Shown here: piece by piece, positions 49,594 through 61,941 of the stretch
Numbering within the stretch: the first letter of the stretch is position 1
Layout: every line of letters starts with the position of its first letter
Source: Schistosoma haematobium
Lineage: Eukaryota > Platyhelminthes > Trematoda > Strigeidida > Schistosomatidae
Assembly: GCF_000699445.3 (NCBI RefSeq)
Contig: NC_067196.1
Coordinates: 80,590,364-80,654,363, forward strand
Reading direction: 5' to 3'
Length of the DNA stretch: 64,000 nt
Position numbers and translations under genes: made by a program
Notes under the pieces: generated by a model
The model's input: only the letters and a program-made list of their open reading frames with translations
Databases searched by the model: none
What the model was told of the DNA's origin: nothing

Positions 49594-50974
49594 GATCATG
49601 TAAGAAAGAGAATGGTCGACTAGTCTAGTTCTCACGTTTTTGAATTGGAGGTGAACAGTTCAAGATTTCGGTTTTCGTAAACCAACTGTACACTTCATAC
49701 TTACAAAACAAAAACGGTATCGAATATTCGTTTCAAAACATGAATAACGCGACAGACAAGAAAGTATGTGTGAATTACTTTGATTTGTTAAGCAATCGAA
49801 GCTCACCTTCCACTAATACTCTAAACATTTCGTCCTTATAATCTAAGTATAGTAAGGGAAAGTGAGATGAAACAACACTTTTCATTCCATGAAACGTTCG
49901 TCAAAATAGCATTCAAAATTACTTTAGTCTACATGCTTCACATGGTGACTCATGAGGGAAGTATTTCTGAAAACCTATAATAATGACAAATGAATTCCTA
50001 AATGCTGATGTCTTTCATCCAATCACTGGTTTCGGTCGCCTTACACATCAAGATTGATTGGTGAAATGTGTCTCTGACCGAAGGAGATGTGAATGTTTCA
50101 GGCCTACATGAATATGGTGGTCGCGTATTTACCAGGACTACAAACATGTTCACAATCCCATTGTAATCTTATCAAGTATGATGTAAAAATGGTTTTGTGT
50201 CGAGGTGAATCAGATCATAGGTACTGATGGTCATAACAACTCAATGTGCAACTCATACCACACTAGGACCGTTGTACAGCTCACTTTGATTTAATTTATC
50301 TCTGAAAACCATTACTACTAAATTCCCAAACAAATGTTCGCAATTCAGGTTTATGTTGTGAAGACAAAAGAAGAAGGATTATCTTGATAATTGAGAGAGA
50401 TTGTTGAGTTTCATATTTCAATTCATTTAATCATTTCTAGTTTCGTTAGAACTGCCAATTACAGACATTCGATTTCCTCACGCAAATCGGAAACGCATGA
50501 ACGTATGTAATTCAGCTCATCGAAATAGCACAATGTTCTATAATATCTTCTCACATGTGTTAGATAAATCAATAGTGGAAAATCCATGTTATTTGTTGCA
50601 ACGTATCCATTTGTACGTCAACGGTTTATGTGAGCAAAATGAAATTCATTGGAGGAACAAATGATCAATAATGCATCAATAGGTACGTTTTTGAATTGTA
50701 GGAGTATTTGACCTCCTAAATAGATATCAATAACTGAGACGACTAATTCATCATAGAAACATTTGGAACATATTCAACTGTTAGCATGAATCAAACCCAT
50801 TATTCATGAGATAATCACATAAACCAGATTAGTCTTAATTCGACAAAGTTCAATATTTGTGGAAGGTGTGTTGTATTTTTCTGTGTAGATAATTCTCATT
50901 AGAATTCGTGTGCTGAACCTCTTGTCTATTGTGTAGATGCTTATCAATTAACCACATAGCACCTCGTTCACATA

Positions 50975-51065
50975 TTTTGTTCCTCATTTCAAACGAATAC
51001 AATTACGGCCTTACCACCACCTAACTGCAACATGCTTGCAATTCGTCGACCGATGATAAACGAAC
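50975..51065 (+). repeat. 90-bp direct repeat, copy 1 in arm A
   Basis: ttcaaacgaatacaattacg and about 70 flanking bases recur at 51525-51615 with few changes. The mirrored arm has a single copy (about 59185-59275) that mixes features of both. Confidence 0.7.
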
Positions 51066-51399
51066 CCTATTCATATCCTCACACTCCTGAAACTTTAACA
51101 CACCCAATCGATTACTACATTCCATTGTATTCTAACGAAAACTTTTCAGTGTTGACACATTCCAACATACTTTCAGTTGACTAGTCAAATAAAGTGTGAT
51201 GCTTTCGTTGTTACGATAACTTGATTCCATTGCTGTGGCTTGTAATGCTAAAACGGCTAACTCAGTTTGTTAGTAAGGTTGTATAATTAGTCCATCTCAT
51301 ATGATAACTATGATCACAAACAAGCACATTGTTATTCATATAGTGTTTATGAACAAACAAACAAACAATTCTGTTGTTCAGAATAGGTAGATTGTGACT

Positions 51400-51462
51400 A
51401 GTGGTGGAATATAACGTGAGCGTTTCATCCTATCTACCATATGTCGGCTAGATGTACCGGCA
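51400..51462 (-). ncRNA. Hammerhead ribozyme relic in arm A
   Basis: The minus strand shows gtacatctagccgacatatg, gataggatgaaacgctcacg and the tail attccaccactagtcac. The Sm-alpha layout is visible, but the core (ccgacat) and cleavage triplet are lost. The mirrored copy lies at 58725-58786. Confidence 0.5.
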
Positions 51463-51524
51463 TCGAAATTGAGGCTTGATTATCAACAGTGTGATAACTC
51501 AAACCGTTATTCATATTAGAACAT

Positions 51525-51615
51525 ATTTTGTTCTTCATTTCAAACGAATACAATTACGGCCTCACCACCACCTAACTGCAACATGTTTGCTAATCTGTCG
51601 TTTGTCTTGACTCGA
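51525..51615 (+). repeat. 90-bp direct repeat, copy 2 in arm A
   Basis: Differs from copy 1 mainly in its right end (tttgctaatctgtcgtttgt here, cttgcaattcgtcgaccg there). Confidence 0.7.
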
Positions 51616-53140
51616 AACTGAATCCTACTCATAATAATCATTCTATTATTCAGTTTCCGTATTAGTATTCTTAGAGTTTAGTCAGCAAAGTATTTTATAT
51701 TTAATCTATAAATGAACCCATTGATGTCTCAATATTATTTCTTTTTTGCCAAGTGTTTAAACTAATTCACCATAAGAACAAAATAATAAACAAACTCTTC
51801 CATCTCTACTATATTGAAACTAAGATATTTGTTTAGTACACGCATCCATTGTAAATAAATTAGATACACTTACTAAGTAATTTTGTTCTAAAGTATTTTA
51901 AATGTGAAAAAAATTTCATTATCACTATCTTCTCTAACTTATTCTTAATGTATTCTGGCAAATCATTCCAGTTTCGGTCAATAGTTGAATATTCAACAGT
52001 TTGAATTTATGTGAAGGATGTACATTAATTAACGATTAAAATGGTCTAATTTCGTCAATAATAAGAGCTTACAAAATTAGTTAGCTGGCTGGCATTTGCT
52101 AAACTAACCAGTAGTCAGCCATACGCATTTCGGTTTTGTAATGAGAGTGGTTTAATTATACATGGTACACTAATATTTTCACCTAATATTCCTATACTGA
52201 GGATGATAAACTTGAAAATAGTCGATTCGGAATATACGACAGTTGTGTCATGTTAGCATATGTCTGCTGGAGGCAACACTGGATGAATTTGAAGCATCTT
52301 GGAAGTTACTGAACTGATTCATTGGAAGTTACTGATCAAAATGAACACCATTGTGTGATCGCGGTACATTTGTCAGAACTAAACAATCAATGTTTTATTT
52401 TTTCATGGTTCACATTTTCTACCATAGCGTCAGTGATGCATGATGCTTAATGTACTTTGATTTTATTTCGCTTAAAATTGAACTATAAGGTAATGTATTT
52501 GTAATGTCCTATAGAGTGGTAAACTGAACTTGTGACGTTTCATAACTTAATATAGGTCACTTCATTAATAAGTAGTTCAGTGTCTTAATTGAATCAAGCC
52601 GAGTTTCATTCTCTGAATGCGAATGATTCACCAATAACTAAGAGTTTGACGATTTTGTACCCAGGCGTTTCGACATACTGAATTGTTTGATTGGATGCAA
52701 AAGGTAGTTTATTAGATGTTTTGAAGCTCGAGACGATATGTAGTTTGAATCTCGTCTTTCATGAAGGATCGAGGTCGAGTATATTACATCTGGAATTACG
52801 AGCAGAGGTACAATCACTTTCATTTATGTGAAGTGTCAATAACCTGTGAACGGATCCCGGAATTCATTAATCCTATATTCGAGCACTACTAAGAATAGGC
52901 GTGCAGTGTTCTAGAACTGGTTGAATACGTACTATGCACATTAAAATACTTGATTTGCTGATACGATTTATGTCACTCGGAAAACCTTGAGATATGAAGG
53001 TCTGTTTCAAGACCTGTTCTGTGAAAGAAAAATTATAGGAAAACCTGAGTCTAAAGTCCACTTTCGTATGTACCTTAGATAAAACACCACCATTTATAGT
53101 AAGTTCAAGATTGAAAGAATTATCAACAAAGCATATCCAT
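51616..53140. other. Left-arm-only DNA, no gene seen
   Basis: This part of arm A has no mirror. A possible degraded tRNA-SINE (B-box-like gtttgaatctcg at about 52744) lies at 52640-52800. Confidence 0.4.
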
Positions 53141-53910
53141 CAGATCCATCAAAATATGCTCAGAATGAACATGTGGTGAAAGAGATCAATCCACATTAAT
53201 ACTCAACTTCAACAACAGGACAACACAAACCACATCAAATCAAATCCCACACTTCAAATTAACATCCATTTCTTTTCACCTATGACGTGTCAGATTGTTA
53301 TCAATGTGTGATAACCAAATGGCACAAAGTTGTCCTCAATGTTCTTTGTTCAAAATTGAGTGAATCATTCTTTTAAATACATAGCCTGAAAGCGATGTAC
53401 TTCATAATGCCTATACTTATGATTACTATGAAAAATGTTATCAAATTCATCACATTAGAAATATTGTAATCTATGTAGATGTTTTTATGCACTCTTAGAT
53501 GACCTATGCAAAAAAGTGTAAAACAAGGTGTAAAATATTCTTCACTCACTAAAACATACCAGAAATATTTTCATATTGAGAAATATAATAATTTTATTTT
53601 GCCAAGAATTCTCTTTTGAAATTTTAGTGGATGAATATGAACTGGTGATAAATGGAAAAATGTCGATCTGTAGTGTGTTGTGCACTAAAAAGAAGATTTT
53701 AATGTTTTCTCATACTGTTAGATTTCGAGGCTTGTAAACCATTTTCGTGTGAGATGTTGTAAGTTGTTTTACAATTCATTATAAATGACATTCTATGTAG
53801 TGTTCAATAGTATCAGTATTATTCAACTTGATTGTATTTTTATAACACATTCACTCACTGTTAAAGCTCAATAAACTAAATAATAGTCACTGTATAAGTT
53901 TATAACAAAT

Positions 53911-55954
53911 AAGTTTATCAAAACAAAACGGATGGCCTTATTAGTGAAAATTTCACAAATTAATAATAACAATAACAATCTCACTTCAAATATTTCCGTT
54001 GAATAATAGAATATGGTTCATATACACTGACTCTATGATATTATTTTATGTATGTGATTTGTTTGTGAAGTCATGAGAATGGATACTCAATTAAATTTAA
54101 AATAAAACAAAGTAACTTAACTGAAAGGAACAGTAATCATGAGTTTTCAAGAGATTTTCTCACCTTTATTCAATCAATACAATTTATCTAATCTTTTGTA
54201 AATAACGACTGAAGTAAGACAAGACAAGAATAAACATACAGTTGATTGAAAATGTCTTTGTTGTTGAGACTAATTTCAGTTACGGATTATACTATAAACA
54301 TGTATATGTTGACTCGATAGAACCAACTACACTTTGAATACAACAATTCACAGTAATAAAGATAATAGTTATAGTCGTAACAAAAGTTCCGTGAAATCAC
54401 CAAACCGAAATGTATGGGAAACAAAAATCGGTGAGACATTGTGCGTAGAATGAGTGTTCTGACCAGAAACGCCTTACAGTCGCAACTACCTTACCAGATA
54501 GAGGATTGAGCTGTATTGATATACAAATCTCTGGAGTGGGCAGTTCTGTAGGTCTTCGACAGTGATGCTGATCATATCTGTTTTACTGGAAATGCCTAGC
54601 TGAGAGTACTCAGTCACGCATCCGCACTAGATCACTAGTGGATATGCCGTGCTATGCATTCCTTACAACAATCAGCTACCTTAGATCAACCGCTCCTCGA
54701 CAAATTTATAACTATCCAAATATACCTTCGAACCCCTTAATTCATGAATTCTGATTTTACCGCGTTAGTATCGTTCATTTATGAAGGGGTTGCGATTAAT
54801 GGTTATGTAAAACCCGAAATAACTGTGGCATCCAACGCGTCATATCCATCATCGTTTGACTAAATCATCTCGCTGTGTTAATGGGGTATGTCAACCTGGA
54901 CCGATGCACATGTGTGCCTGGTCTTACGTTTTGGCTGAATACCTGAAATAAAAAATCCTTTAATTCACTTGTCACAATGTCATATCTTTTACAGTTGTTA
55001 GTACGTCTTTCCTAAATTTAATTATCATTTTGTAAAATGGAAATCAAGAACTGGTTCTAATGTCGAATCCATCTTACGTAAGTCTTGTCAGGGACTTGAT
55101 CAATAAACCATCATTCTGTTAGTGCTGTCCGTACGAATACCCAACCGTCAGTGGTTTCGCTGAAGGTATTTGTGTTGGTGATGGCCACGTTACGACCATT
55201 TGTCCTTTTTGTGACCATGTTACATTTGTCCTTCGTGTAAACTCTATTTATCTTTATCAATCTAATAACACAATTATCGTCACCTAACATCGTTACTTTT
55301 AGTCCACATAATCATATCAGTGATAATGTGTCTTATAGGTTCATGATAAATTGTATTAGCCTAATTTTCAAGTTCAGGTGTTACAATCAGGAAAGGAACG
55401 ACAGGATATCAGTCACCGGAATCCACGAACTCCTCGAGAGTTACACATTGTTCATGAGTGCAATAAGTGATAAGCACACATTTCGCTGCCCTCAGTATGA
55501 CCTATCTTTTAGGGTGGTGGGACAAAGATGCAAAATCACACTTCAACTCACCTCGACTCTAGCTTAACAGTACTTTCGTTTTCAATCCAATACGATGATT
55601 TTCAGTGTGATATTTTGTTCGGTGTAACGTTGGTCTACTTAAGTGTGATGTTTGTTCTAGGGGATGTTATTTTACTAATTAAAAGTGAATTTTCTCCATT
55701 GTGATTAATATTTTAAAGTTTCGAAGTAGTTCAGCATATTCCTCCTATGTGTTATAATTGTTAACTACTCACCAGATGTAGGCAAGATTTATGTGTAAGT
55801 TGGTTTTATGTTGTATCTTTTTGATTTGTATGGCGGTTAGATAAATACACATCACCAGTCACCATGCGTCATTGGATTTGAGTTCTCTGAACAAGAAGCT
55901 GGTATACTGTGGTGTTAGTATGATGATGACTGCCTGATTACGAATTCCAAATAT
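53911..55954. other. Palindrome spacer, left half; no gene seen
   Basis: A GC-balanced patch at 54470-54900 looks like an unclassified interspersed repeat. A 79-codon frame at 55328-55567 lies just upstream of the gag remnant and may be part of the same element's leader, without recognisable motif. Confidence 0.4.
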
Positions 55955-56065
55955 AATACGTTCGTTTGTGCTCACCTGGTTCTACTTGCTGTAAATAACC
56001 TTATATCGGGAATTCCTAGTTTGTATAATAATTCAAATACTTCTACTCATCGCATTGGCGTCGCA

Positions 56066-56386
56066 ATGGAGCCTATGTTGGGACGGTTGTACATACATTC
56101 AAATTTTGATGCTTTTGGGGATTACTTTGAAAGGTTCGAAATTTGGACTATGACCAAGGAAGATGTTGAGGATGTTAATATTGTGGCTCATTTCCTTACA
56201 TTCATCGGAAAAGAAGCCTACAGCTTATTAAAAACTTTGGCATTTCCAGAAAGACCCACTTCAATTCTTTATGAAACTCCCAAGAAACTACTACCAGACC
56301 ACGTAAAGTGTCCAAATTTTGAGTGCTGTAAAGCAGAAGAATTTCATAAAATGATTCATCAGGACATCAATAATTCTACCACATAA
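56066..56386 (+). pseudogene. Gag N-terminal (capsid-like) part
   Basis: The frame from ATG 56066 encodes 106 residues starting MEPMLGRLYIHSN, with the capsid-like patterns FDAFGDYFERFEIW and VNIVAHFLTFIGKEAYSLL. It then ends in TAA where the copy at 60450 continues towards the knuckle region. The sequence after it deteriorates and meets the LTR. Confidence 0.75.
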
Positions 56387-56514
56387 CTGAGTCATCCCAA
56401 TCCAATGCGTACTCAAGGTTAGGCAGATACAAATTCTGTGGCACATTTACATACATTCATGAGAAATGAAGCTAACAGCTTACGAAAAACTCTGGCTTTA
56501 AAAGAGGAGGATAG

Positions 56515-56925
56515 TGTTGGAAAATCTATGGTTGAAATTCCCGATATCGATTACAGTACATAACCGACATGGTGATTGCACACAATTCCAAAACTCGGGT
56601 GAGTCCTTTCCGCTTTCGGTTGTTAATTCATATACTAATGAGCATATTCTGGAACATACAGAGCCTATATCCAAAACACAGATGGACAGACACGATGAAC
56701 CTACGAAGAAGAGGCACAATTGATCTCAGAAATTTGGATTCGCATTTAAGCTGTGGCGGATGTGGGGTTTGTGTGCACAAGCGATTCCTTTGTATTTCTT
56801 GAATGCTTGAATTTGAATTCCAAATACAATACGTTTGTTCGTGCTTATCTAATACTTCTTGGTTAAATAGCGTCATTTCTGGGATTCTTAGTTTGTACTA
56901 TAATTCAAATACTCCTAATTATCAC
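56515..56925 (+). repeat. Long terminal repeat, copy 1
   Basis: It begins tgttggaaaatctatgg right after a polypurine tract and ends near ctaattatcaca. It is homologous to 61547-61941 throughout, including an internal cggatgtggggtttg block. Length is about 410 bases. The TG start and CA end fit an LTR. Confidence 0.75.
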
Positions 56926-56929
56926 AAAT

Positions 56930-57454
56930 TCGTCGAGGTGTTGCGAAGCAGTGCACGAAAATGAGCACAAGTTCGGTAAATGTTTATACTGTGGCAAATC
57001 TAACTCACGTAACTCATGTGTATTTCGAAATGTTAAATGCTTTAATGTGTTAAAATTGGACACATAAAAGTAGTTTGTAATACTACTATTCATTTCGCTA
57101 CATGTAATGATAAACTTTGTAATTCCGATCCTATTAGGTTGAGTGCTTTAAATGAATCATACTCAGCTCAGATTCATGATATTATTTTACAAATATGTGG
57201 AAGGTATGTCGAGTGCACCAAATCCTGGTCAAATCTCTGATGCTATTTTATCAAATGTTGTTTGTCCTAATGATTCATTTATTTCCAGTGAAATTTTAAT
57301 TAAATGTGAGGAACAAGTTCAAAATGAGTTAAAATTTGATTACGGTCCTTATGGTGTCGCATCAGATGTTATTTGTCCCCACGATGCATTTATCTCTAGT
57401 GTTATTCCTAATGAACGTGACAAATATGTTCCGAATGAGTGGAATTCCAGTTAA
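56930..57454 (+). pseudogene. Gag middle and C-terminal part with CCHC knuckle
   Basis: At 57038-57080 a CCHC zinc knuckle (C-x2-C-x4-H-x4-C, with GHIK in the middle) is present but shifted by one missing base. The 100-codon frame at 57152-57454 continues as the gag tail with two related blocks, VVCPNDSFISSE and VICPHDAFISS. It is exactly mirrored at 44705-44181 (arm C). Confidence 0.7.
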
Positions 57455-57741
57455 ATTTCTGAAGTCATTGTATCAGATGTTGGATAATATCATAATTTAT
57501 GTGTGCCAGTCGTATGTATTTGATCAACAAGGCGGACCATATTCACTTGAATCATTGATGCCTAGAGCTGAAACCATAGATTTTCCAACATTCTGCACCA
57601 CTGTCTCTGTAGCTGGTCAATGGTCATTTCATGATAATATGCAACTTCTGTAGTCTCTAAACATCTCGCATTCGAACGGAGAATCCTTACTTCTAATACC
57701 TTTGATGGAGTCTCTTTCGTTACGGAATGTCATGAGTACCA
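56930..57741 (+). repeat. Inverted duplication C, right arm
   Basis: Partner of 43898-44705. The core is indistinguishable by eye over about 500 bases. The match ends at tcatgagtacc; beyond it the left arm enters direct repeat D and the right arm enters unrelated sequence. Confidence 0.88.
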
Positions 57742-58724
57742 GACAACTCAGACTTCTTGGAAAAACAGACAGCATTCCAACCTTCTCGTATAACACTGAG
57801 TGTACACCTCGAGTACGGACGAGTTTTCTCGAATCAGATGTGGATGGCTCAGTGGGAGACGTTGCACTAATAAACAGTCTTGTTCAATTTTATAGTCAAT
57901 GTATTTGTTATAAACTTATACAGTGACTATTATTTAGTTTATTGAGCTTTAACAGTGAGTGAATATGTTATAAAAATACAATCAAGTTGAATAATACTGA
58001 TACTATTGAACACTACATAGAATGTCATTTATAATGAATTGTAAAACAACTTACAACATCTCACACGAAAATGGTTTACAAGCCTCGAAATCTAACAGTA
58101 TGAGAAAACATTAAAATCTTCTTTTTAGTGCACAACACACTACAGATCGACATTTTTCCATTTATCACCAGTTCATATTCATCCACTAAAATTTCAAAAG
58201 AGAATTCTTGGCAAAATAAAATTATTATATTTCTCAATATGAAAATATTTCTGGTATGTTTTAGTGAGTGAAGAATATTTTACACCTTGTTTTACACTTT
58301 TTTGCATAGGTCATCTAAGAGTGCATAAAAACATCTACATAGATTACAATATTTCTAATGTGATGAATTTGATAACATTTTTCATAGTAATCATAAGTAT
58401 AGGCATTATGAAGTACATCGCTTTCAGGCTATGTATTTAAAAGAATGATTCACTCAATTTTGAACAAAGAACATTGAGGACAACTTTGTGCCATTTGGTT
58501 ATCACACATTGATAACAATCTGACACGTCATAGGTGAAAAGAAATGGATGTTAATTTGAAGTGTGGGATTTGATTTGATGTGGTTTGTGTTGTCCTGTTG
58601 TTGAAGTTGAGTATTAATGTGGATTGATCTCTTTCACCACATGTTCATTCTGAGCAGATTGTGGTGTATCTATGTGCCTTTATGCTACAAAACTGTTCAT
58701 ATTCAAGACTCAATTTCGATGCCG

Positions 58725-58786
58725 GTACATCTAGCCGACATATGGTAGATAGGATGAAACGCTCACGTTATATTCCACCACTAGTC
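58725..58786 (+). ncRNA. Hammerhead ribozyme relic, mirrored copy
   Basis: Reverse complement of 51400-51462, with the same core lesions, so the relic was already dead when the arm was duplicated. Confidence 0.5.
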
Positions 58787-60449
58787 ACAATCTACCTATT
58801 CTGAACAACAGAATTGTTTGTTTGTTTGTTCATAAACACTATATGAATAACAATGTGCTTGTTTGTGATCATAGTTATCATATGAGATGGACTAATTATA
58901 CAACCTTACTAACAAACTGAGTTAGCCGTTTTAGCATTACAAGCCACAGCAATGGAATCAAGTTATCGTAACAACGAAAGCATCACACTTTATTTGACTA
59001 GTCAACTGAAAGTATGTTGGAATGTGTCAACACTGAAAAGTTTTCGTTAGAATACAATGGAATGCAGTAATCGATAAGTGTGTTCGACGTTCGTTCTGAC
59101 GAAAGTGTTAAATTTCAGTAGTGTGATGATATGAAATGTGTTAGTTTTTTATGGGTTGAGGAATTGGTGCGATAGTCAAGACAAACGACAGATTAGCAAC
59201 CATGTTCCAGTTTGGGGGTGGTAAGGCCGTAACTGCATTCGTTTGAAATGAAGAACAAAATATAAGAACGAAGTGCTATGTGGTTAATTGATAAGCATCT
59301 ACACAATAGACAAGAGGTTCAGCACACGAATTCTAATGAGAATTATCTACACAGAAAAATACAACACACCTTCCACAAATATTGAACTTTGTCGAATTAA
59401 GACTAATCTGGTTTATGTGATTATCTCATGAATAATGGGTTTGATTCATGCTAACAGTTGAATATGTTCCAAATGTTTCTATGATGAATTAGTCGTCTCA
59501 GTTATTGATATCTATTTAGGAGGTCAAATACTCCTACAATTCAAAAACGTACCTATTGATGCATTATTGATCATTTGTTCCTCCAATGAATTTCATTTTG
59601 CTCACATAAACCGTTGACGTACAAATGGATACGTTGCAACAAATAACATGGATTTTCCACTATTGATTTATCTAACACATGTGAGAAGATATTATAGAAC
59701 ATTGTGCTATTTCGATGAGCTGAATTACATACGTTCATGCGTTTCCGATTTGCGTGAGGAAATCGAATGTCTGTAATTGGCAGTTCTAACGAAACTAGAA
59801 ATGATTAAATGAATTGAAATATGAAACTCAACAATCTCTCTCAATTATCAAGATAATCCTTCTTCTTTTGTCTTCACAACATAAACCTGAATTGCGAACA
59901 TTTGTTTAGGAATTTAGTAGTAATGGTTTTCAGAGATAAATTAAATCAAAGTGAGCTGTACAACGGTCCTAGTGTGGTATGAGTTGCACATTGAGTTGTT
60001 ATGACCATCAGTACCTATGATCTGATTCACCTCGACACAAAACCATTTTTACATCATACTTGATAAGATTACAATGGGATTGTGAACATGTTTGTAGTCT
60101 TGAACTGTTCACCTCCAATTGAAAAAAGTGAGAACTAGACTAGTCGACCATTCTCTTTCTTACATGATCTTAATGCATACGTATAGAGAGGATAGGCATT
60201 AAGTATTTTGGTGAATATATTGATCTACAATCAGACATAATGTGCGGCTGAATTGACTGGGATAATAAGGGAAGAATGCATATGTAGGCATCTCCTTCAT
60301 CTTTGGGAACAATTCTAGATGCATGGTTGTGTTGTGTTTGAATGAACTAATGATTCCTTTGTACTTGTTGAATGTTTGATTTCGAATTCTAAATAGAGTA
60401 TATACATTTGTGGTTATCTAGTGCTTCTTGATTCTTAGGTCATACTCTA

Positions 60450-61506
60450 ATGGAGCCTGTGATGGATCTTTTGGACATACATTCATGTTTCGATGCTTTT
60501 GAGGATTACTTTGAAAGGTTCTAAATCTGGGCTACGCCCATGGGTTCACCGGAAAAGCCCATTTCGCTTTCTATTACAACTCTCAAAGATCTACTGCTAG
60601 ACTATGTTAAGTATACAAATTTCGAATGTGGTAAAGGAGGAAGATTTCATAAAATGATTCACAAGGATATAAATATTCCACGGCATTACGTCATCCCAAC
60701 TCAGTGCATACTCAAGGTTATGCACATAATTCATTGAGGAGTTGCGATGCAGTTCACGAAGATGGGCACAAGTTTGGTCAATCTTTGTCCTGTGGCAGGT
60801 TCAACTCTTTTAATTCATGTATATTTTGTAATCCTTAGTGCTTTAAATGTGGTGATATTGAACATATTCAGTCCGTTTGTAATACTACTGTTCATCTCGC
60901 TGCAACTAATATTAAGTCTTGTACTTCTAATTCTATTAAGTTGAGTATTTATAATGATCATTTGCCTTTATCAAAGATTTCAAAAGACAGTGTAAATTCA
61001 TATAGCAGTTCAGAGTTAAATGAAACTTAGAATCCTTGCGAGATAACAGTTTCTAATCAATCGATTTATCACATTTCTCAAGTTATTGTACAAGATATGG
61101 TTTTTCTCAATGATTCACTTATTTCTGACGAAATTTCTTGCAAATCTGAGGAAAATATATTGAATGAACATAGTCATGATCGAAAACGTGATGAAGTTTT
61201 GATAGATGCTGATTTTTCTAGTGATCCTTTACTCTGCAACTACATTCTTAATAAATTTGAGGAAACTATTTCAGAAGAATCAAATCGTCATGTTCTATCA
61301 AATATTATTTGTCCTCATAATGCCTTTGTTTCTTGTGGGAAACTTGTTCAATGCGAAGCACAAGTACTAAATGAGCTCGAGTTTGATTACAGTTCAAATG
61401 ATTTCATATCAACTGCTGTTTATCCTCATCACGAAGTCAATTCTAATGTTTACTCTGATCAATCTGAGAAATATGTTTTAAATGAAGCCACATCATTCAT
61501 AACTTA
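60450..61506 (+). pseudogene. Gag of the LTR element, several stops
   Basis: The start is MEPVMDLLDIHS, with a stop (TAA) inside the capsid-like FERF-IW motif. The middle part has GRFHKMIHKDIN and a complete CCHC knuckle, CFKCGDIEHIQSVC, at 60839-60880. The C-terminal 136-codon open frame at 61097-61507 has repeated blocks: VFLNDSLISDE, IICPHNAFVSC and VYPHHEVNS, each followed by an acidic CEE/CEA-type stretch and NE. The repeats suggest an internally duplicated tail domain. Stops and a frameshift make the copy inactive. Confidence 0.75.
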
Positions 61507-61546
61507 GAGTTATAAAGGCCCAACATTATTTTATGGGGGAGGATAG

Positions 61547-61941
61547 TGTTGGGAAATCTATGCTTTAAATTCTAGATAGTGGTTGCGGTACACAACCAAC
61601 ACGTTGATTGTATACAATCCCAGGAACCAAGTGAGACTGTTCCGATTTCGGTTGTAAATTCCAATACTAATGAGCACATTCTACATAATACAGAGTTTTT
61701 ATCCAATACAATGTCGGACAGACACAGGATGAACTTAAGAAGACGTACCATCGATTATAGACACTTTGACTATAATTTAAGATGTGGCGGATGTGGTGTA
61801 TGAATAAACTAATGATTCCTTTGTACTTGTTCAATGTTTAATTCCGAATTCTAAATACAGTACATTCATTTTTGTTTATCTAGTACTTCTTGGTCCGATT
61901 ACGTTATTTCTGGGATTCTTAGTTCATACCCCTAATCATCA
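61547..61941 (+). repeat. Long terminal repeat, copy 2
   Basis: It begins tgttgggaaatctatgc after gggggaggatag and ends cctaatcatca. It has a short open frame near 61720-61803 (MNLRRRTIDYRHF, then RCGGCG) that is also visible in copy 1, so conserved sequence lies within the LTR. Confidence 0.75.

Larger units (their letters stand above)
55955..57454 (+). mobile_element. LTR retrotransposon remnant, LTR-gag only, rearranged
   Basis: Order on the plus strand: end of a 5' LTR (about 55955-56035), gag N-terminal part (56066-56386), a polypurine tract (aaagaggaggatag), an LTR (56515-56925), then directly the middle and C-terminal gag part (56930-57454). The second block thus starts behind the LTR, as if two copies sharing one LTR were joined and trimmed. 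No protease, reverse transcriptase or integrase motif is visible. It resembles Ty3/Gypsy-type gag with a CCHC knuckle; class assignment is an inference. Confidence 0.75.

Noticed and set aside
57702..57926. 74-codon frame after arm C
   Set aside because: It crosses the boundary between arm C, unclassified sequence and arm A, so it is a chance frame.
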